NCBI RefSeq assembly: GCF_023195895.1
Contig: NZ_JALPRK010000002.1
Location: 186,001-250,000 of the forward strand
Length of the DNA: 64,000 bases
Origin: Paenibacillus mellifer
GTDB lineage: Bacteria > Bacillota > Bacilli > Paenibacillales > Paenibacillaceae
Direction of reading: 5' to 3'
Positions 60,759 through 64,000 of the stretch are shown one piece after another. The first letter of the stretch is position 1. Every line of letters starts with the position of its first letter. The notes under the pieces were generated by a model that did no database searches, was not told the DNA's origin, and was given only the letters and a program-made list of their open reading frames with translations. Both the position numbers and the translations under genes were made by a program.

Positions 60759-62123
60759 ATGTACAAACGACTGAGTGCGATCCTATTTCCGGTGACCGCT
60801 GTGCTGTTGATCGGCGCCCTGGTTTGGGGGTATCAAGAGAATCAGGAGAAGAACTCGATTCTAATTAAGGCGGAGAACCAATATCAGCGGGCTTTTCACG
60901 ATTTGTCCTATCATGTGGACAAGCTGCATATGGAATTGGGCAACACCCTGGCGGTGAACTCGGCTTCCACCGGCGCGCAGCGCAAAGGTCTAGTTAATGT
61001 TTGGCGTATTACGAGTGAGGCGCAAAATGAAATTAACCAGCTGCCTTTAACGTTGCTCCCGTTTAATAAAACGGAAGAGTTCCTGTCGCGAATAGCAAAG
61101 TTCTCATATCAAACCGCCATTCGCGATTTGACCAAACAGCCGCTAAATAATAATGAAATGAAGAACCTGAAGGAGCTGTACAAAAGCTCGGCGCAAATCG
61201 CACAAGACCTGCAAGGGGTGCAAAACAAGGTCATCGCTAACCGACTCCGCTGGATGGACGTCGAGACAGCGCTGGCCAGCGAGAAAGAGCCACGGGACAA
61301 TACGATCATCGACGGCTTTAAAACTGTGGACAAAAAAGTCGGTGAGTATCCAGAGCTAGATTGGGGACCATCCATCTCCAGCATGTACAATAAACGTTCG
61401 GTGAAGAAGTTGGGCGGAAAACCGATTACCGTGGAGGAAATCAAACGCAAAACGGCAGACTTTACGGGCGCTCAGAACGCAGGTGCAATCCAGGTCGTGG
61501 AGAACGGTAAGGGAACGGAGTGGGCATCTTATACAGCCAACCTGACTAACGGCAAAGGCGGGGAGACATGGTCGCTTGATTTCACACGCAACGGCGGGCA
61601 TTTGATATCCTATGTCTACCATCGTCAAATCGGCCCCAAAGCCGTGGATGTAGGGACAGCGAAAGAACGAGCCAGCGAGTTTCTGCAAAACAAAGGTTAT
61701 CCCGGGTTGACGGCCGTATCGTATGACGAGTTCGATAATGAAGGGAACTTTACTTTTGTCAGCAAACAAGGCGATGTGTTGATTTATCCGGAGAAAATTA
61801 CGATCCGTGTCGCGCTGGACAACGGACAAGTTACCGGGCTGCAAGCCAGCGACTATGTCTATGAACGTGAAAGTCACGAGAAGGTCAGTAAGCCGAAGCT
61901 GACGCTGCAGCAGGCGCGTAAATTTCTGAACCCGGAATACAAAGAGAAATATCACCGCTTGGCGCTCATTGAGAACGAGCAATCCGAGAAGGTGCTAACC
62001 TATGAATTCGGAGGCTCGATCAACGGATCGCAATACAAAATCTATATCAACGCCGAGAACGGCAACGAAGAAATTGTCGAAGTGATTCGTAACCGCAAGA
62101 ATAACGGCGCCACCCCTTCTTGA
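60759..62123 (+). CDS. ypeB: Germination protein YpeB
   Basis: A 454-residue spore membrane protein with an N-terminal membrane anchor (LSAILFPVTAVLLIGALVWGY) and three C-terminal YPEB repeats (typified by LTLQQARKFLNPEYKEKY). The YpeB core WRITSEAQNEINQLPLTLLP and LRWMDVETALASE is clear. In Bacillus YpeB is needed for the stability of the cortex hydrolase SleB. The ATG at 60759 lies 12 bases after GGGAGAG, a long spacing; a TTG at 60732 is possible. SleB, normally the preceding gene, is not in this window. Confidence 0.93.
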   Translation: MYKRLSAILFPVTAVLLIGALVWGYQENQEKNSILIKAENQYQRAFHDLSYHVDKLHMELGNTLAVNSASTGAQRKGLVNVWRITSEAQNEINQLPLTLLPFNKTEEFLSRIAKFSYQTAIRDLTKQPLNNNEMKNLKELYKSSAQIAQDLQGVQNKVIANRLRWMDVETALASEKEPRDNTIIDGFKTVDKKVGEYPELDWGPSISSMYNKRSVKKLGGKPITVEEIKRKTADFTGAQNAGAIQVVENGKGTEWASYTANLTNGKGGETWSLDFTRNGGHLISYVYHRQIGPKAVDVGTAKERASEFLQNKGYPGLTAVSYDEFDNEGNFTFVSKQGDVLIYPEKITIRVALDNGQVTGLQASDYVYERESHEKVSKPKLTLQQARKFLNPEYKEKYHRLALIENEQSEKVLTYEFGGSINGSQYKIYINAENGNEEIVEVIRNRKNNGATPS

Positions 62124-62140
62124 GGCGGTAAATAGCAAAC

Positions 62141-62176
62141 AAAGGAATGTTCCGGTTGTCCGGAAGATTCCTTTTT
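62141..62176 (+). terminator. Terminator after ypeB, next to a group II intron
   Basis: AAGGAATGTTCCGG-TTGT-CCGGAAGATTCCTTTTT is a strong stem followed by T. The intron begins within a few bases of the T-run. Confidence 0.8.
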
Positions 62177-62180
62177 GGCA

Positions 62181-63615
62181 GTACGCCCAGCATGGGCGTC
62201 ATCTCTAGGGTGAAAGTCCCGAACGGGGGCTGGCGAGCGCCTACCGTAGCCAAGGGCAAGGGTGTCCGTCGCGAGGCGGAATCCGGAGGAAGCCGGAGGC
62301 AAAAGCACGGGCCAAGGTACACGAACTGGATTTGAGGCAGGATGAGATGGATGAGTTGCCTGCACACAACGAAATCCATAGCCGCCAAAGGTCTCATCCT
62401 GTAAACTCCAGTGGTCGCGGGCGGAAAGTTGACGTTCTTATCTGGGGAGGCCTGCGGGAGGAAAAAAAAAGCGAAGTCACTTCGTAACCGCAACCGAGAG
62501 GTTGCGCTGAACCCGCAGGAGTCATCAGAGGCCATAGTACGCAAATACGGGACGCCGGAAAGCGGAAGGGCCGAACCGAAAGGAGAGAGGAAACCGATGC
62601 GTTCGAGAGAAGAGCAAAGACGGCCGAATATCCCGCAAGGGAGCTGCCAGCAAAGAGAAGCGGTGAAGCCGTCAGGGTATGCTGGAGCGCCGAGTTCTTC
62701 ACCGGCACAAGTCGCTCCTTCCTCTCGCGAAGCAAGTAACGACTTGTTGGAGCGAATGCTCGAAGGAGAGAACCTCAGACTCGCCTATAAGCGAGTGGTA
62801 CAAAACGGAGGAGCCCCCGGCGTGGACCGTGTAACGGTAGCGGAGCTACAGGCTTACCTGAAAACACACTGGGATATGGATTTGGAAAAGTTCTTTGACC
62901 GGGTGAATCACGACATCCTCATGGCAAGAGTGGCAAGAAGAGTGACAGACAAGCGAGTCTTGAAGCTGATTCGGGCCTACTTGGAAGCCGGAATGATGGA
63001 AGGTGGCGTCTGCCAGAAGACGGACGAGGGGACCCCGCAAGGCGGCCCGCTCAGTCCGCTTCTGGCGAACATCTTACTCGATGATTTGGACAAAGAACTG
63101 ACAAAGAGGGGATTGCGGTTTGTGCGATATGCGGACGACTGCAACATCTTTGTAGCGAGCAGGCGAGCAGGTGAACGAGTGATGGAATCGGTGACACGAT
63201 TTGTGGAAGGAAAGTTGAAACTGAAAGTGAATCGGGACAAAAGTGCGGTGGATGGGCCATGGAACCGGAAGTTTCTTGGCTTTAGTTTCCTGTCGAATAA
63301 ACAGGGAACGATTCGTTTGTCTCCCAAGACAATCTCTCGATTCAAGGAGAAGATCCGGGAGTTGACGAGCCGCACCCGATCGATTTCCATGGAGGAACGT
63401 ATATCTAGATTGAATCGCTACCTCATGGGATGGATTGGATATTTCCGAATCGCATCGGCGAAGAGCCACTGTGAAAGATTCGACCAATACGAAAGGGCTG
63501 AAGAGTTTACTTTCTCGTTATTTAGAGCTTTGTTAACCTTTTGGAACCGCCGTATGCGGACCCGCATGTACGGTGGTGTGAGAGGACGGGGGTTAGTCAC
63601 CCCCTCCTACTCGAT
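62181..63615 (+). mobile_element. Group II intron (decayed)
   Basis: The 5' end GTACGCCCAGC, followed by GGGTGAAAGTCCCGA (domain I) is a group II intron 5' region. The 3' end has a domain V hairpin (CCGTATGCGGACCCGCATGTACGG) and the end TCCTACTCGAT. The insertion lies directly after the ypeB terminator, the target preference of class C introns. The encoded reverse transcriptase has two deletions (see the RT entry), so mobility in cis is unlikely, though RNA ends are intact. Boundaries are taken from the conserved ends. Confidence 0.8.
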
Positions 63616-63661
63616 TCACTCAGAATATTTAAAGTCCAGCCGGCGAGTTGCCGTGCTATAA
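62597..63661 (+). pseudogene. Group II intron reverse transcriptase/maturase with two internal deletions
   Basis: The frame opens at 62597 after AAAGGAGAGAGG. The N terminus (SREASNDLLERMLEGENLRLAYKRVVQNGGAPGVD) is normal up to TVAELQAYLKTHW. It then joins directly to DMDLEKFFDRVNHD near 62873, losing the RT0-RT2 blocks (about 80 residues in relatives). RT signature YADD in RFVRYADDCNIF and the start of the maturase domain (RLNRYLMGWIGYF) follow. At about 63489 the frame joins the end of the gene (GCTGAAGAGTTTAC) out of register and reads on through intron domains V-VI to 63661. The protein is presumably inactive. Confidence 0.75.
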
Positions 63662-63705
63662 TCAGAAGGTAGCAAAACTACCATGGTATAGGACGGTGGG
63701 GAAAC

Positions 63706-64000
63706 TTGTTTCCTAAAGTGAACGATCTCGTATACATTCAAGTCGCGTCGGAGGACAAGCCGAACGAAGAGAAGGAATGTAAATCACGGATCGCGGACGT
63801 GGAGGAAGAATCATTTTTGATCGAGGTGCCGATCGAGAGCGGAAGCGGACGCATCAAGAAGCTGTACATCGGGGACGAGTTATCCGTTTATTTCTTAACG
63901 GAATCCGGAGTGAAGAACTATTTTAATACATATGTGCTGGGTTTTGCCGACGACGTCGTTCAGTTGGTGCGGATTCGCAAGCCTGAGCCGGAAACGATTA
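63706..64000 (+). CDS. ypfA: PilZ-family c-di-GMP receptor YpfA/MotI, N-terminal part (partial)
   Basis: The first 98 codons of a gene that continues past the window. A TTG start at 63706 follows GGTGGGG. The protein starts FPKVNDLVYIQVAS and contains GSGRIKKLYIGDELSVYFL and YVLGFADDVVQLVRI, which fits the N-terminal YcgR-like domain of YpfA (MotI/DgrA), a c-di-GMP-dependent flagellar brake in B. subtilis. The PilZ domain lies outside the window. The ypeB-ypfA order is as in B. subtilis, here split by the intron. TATAAT at 63657-63662 may be its promoter. Confidence 0.82.
   Translation, partial: MFPKVNDLVYIQVASEDKPNEEKECKSRIADVEEESFLIEVPIESGSGRIKKLYIGDELSVYFLTESGVKNYFNTYVLGFADDVVQLVRIRKPEPETI

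Noticed and set aside
63629-63662. Full sigma-A promoter for ypfA just after the intron
   Set aside because: TATAAT at 63657 is good, but no -35 lies at 16-18 bases; TTAAAG is 22 bases away, so I did not list it as a feature.
1-64000. CRISPR arrays, tRNA or rRNA genes, prophage or conjugation genes
   Set aside because: None was seen on either strand; the only mobile DNA is the group II intron and the small palindromic repeats.

Overview
The window is a gene-dense stretch (roughly mid-50s % GC by eye) from an endospore-forming Bacillales genome. The best fit is Paenibacillaceae (Paenibacillus or a close relative). The evidence is a full set of sporulation genes (dacF, spoIIAA-spoIIAB-sigF, spoVAA, spoVAB, spoVAF, tlp, ytfJ, dacB-spmA-spmB, ypeB), frequent TTG and GTG starts behind strong GGAGG sites, and a gene order that tracks the Bacillus subtilis chromosome from ripX/xerD to ypfA. 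No rRNA, tRNA or CRISPR array was seen.

Layout. 1-6.8 kb holds the xerD end, nucleoside salvage (deoB, punA, pdp), dacF and the spoIIA operon. 6.8-30.7 kb is a block absent from this position in B. subtilis. It contains a flavin monooxygenase-like gene, a split chromate transporter on the minus strand, a gamma-glutamyltransferase/amidase pair and a long purine-catabolic array. The array runs pucR, xdhC, a MocA-like gene, a BMP-type ABC importer, the three xanthine dehydrogenase subunits, OHCU decarboxylase, HIU hydrolase, allantoinase, allantoate amidohydrolase and pucG aminotransferase, followed by deoD. 30.8-35.9 kb returns to the ancestral order: spoVAA-AB-AF, lysA, ppiB, tlp. 36-40.4 kb is the FMN-riboswitch riboflavin operon ribD-ribE-ribBA-ribH. 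40.4-46.6 kb holds scpAB, a DUF2953 gene, ytfJ, dacB, spmAB and rluB. 47-52.8 kb is resABCDE. 52.9-55 kb is serA on the minus strand behind a T-box leader. 55-64 kb holds an exported protein, a CPBP protease, unknown genes, a NodB-type deacetylase, mecA, prsW, a small zinc-ribbon gene, ypeB, a decayed group II intron and the start of ypfA.

How it works together. The central array would import a purine or nucleoside, oxidise hypoxanthine/xanthine to urate, and process 5-hydroxyisourate through allantoin and allantoate to ureidoglycine and glyoxylate-linked nitrogen release. PucR is the likely local regulator. The expected uricase domain is missing: the OHCU decarboxylase stands alone, whereas B. 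subtilis PucL is fused to uricase. The nearby flavoprotein (7046-8485) is a candidate for the missing urate oxidation step. The flanks carry cell-envelope, sporulation and respiration functions conserved across Bacillales.

Most noteworthy points are the uricase gap, the insertion of the purine block between sigF and spoVAA, the loss of spoVAC-AD-AE and of sleB from their usual places, a ResE sensor without an extracytoplasmic domain, PhoP-box-like repeats before resA, dispersed palindromic repeats, and a group II intron beside a terminator whose reverse transcriptase carries two deletions.
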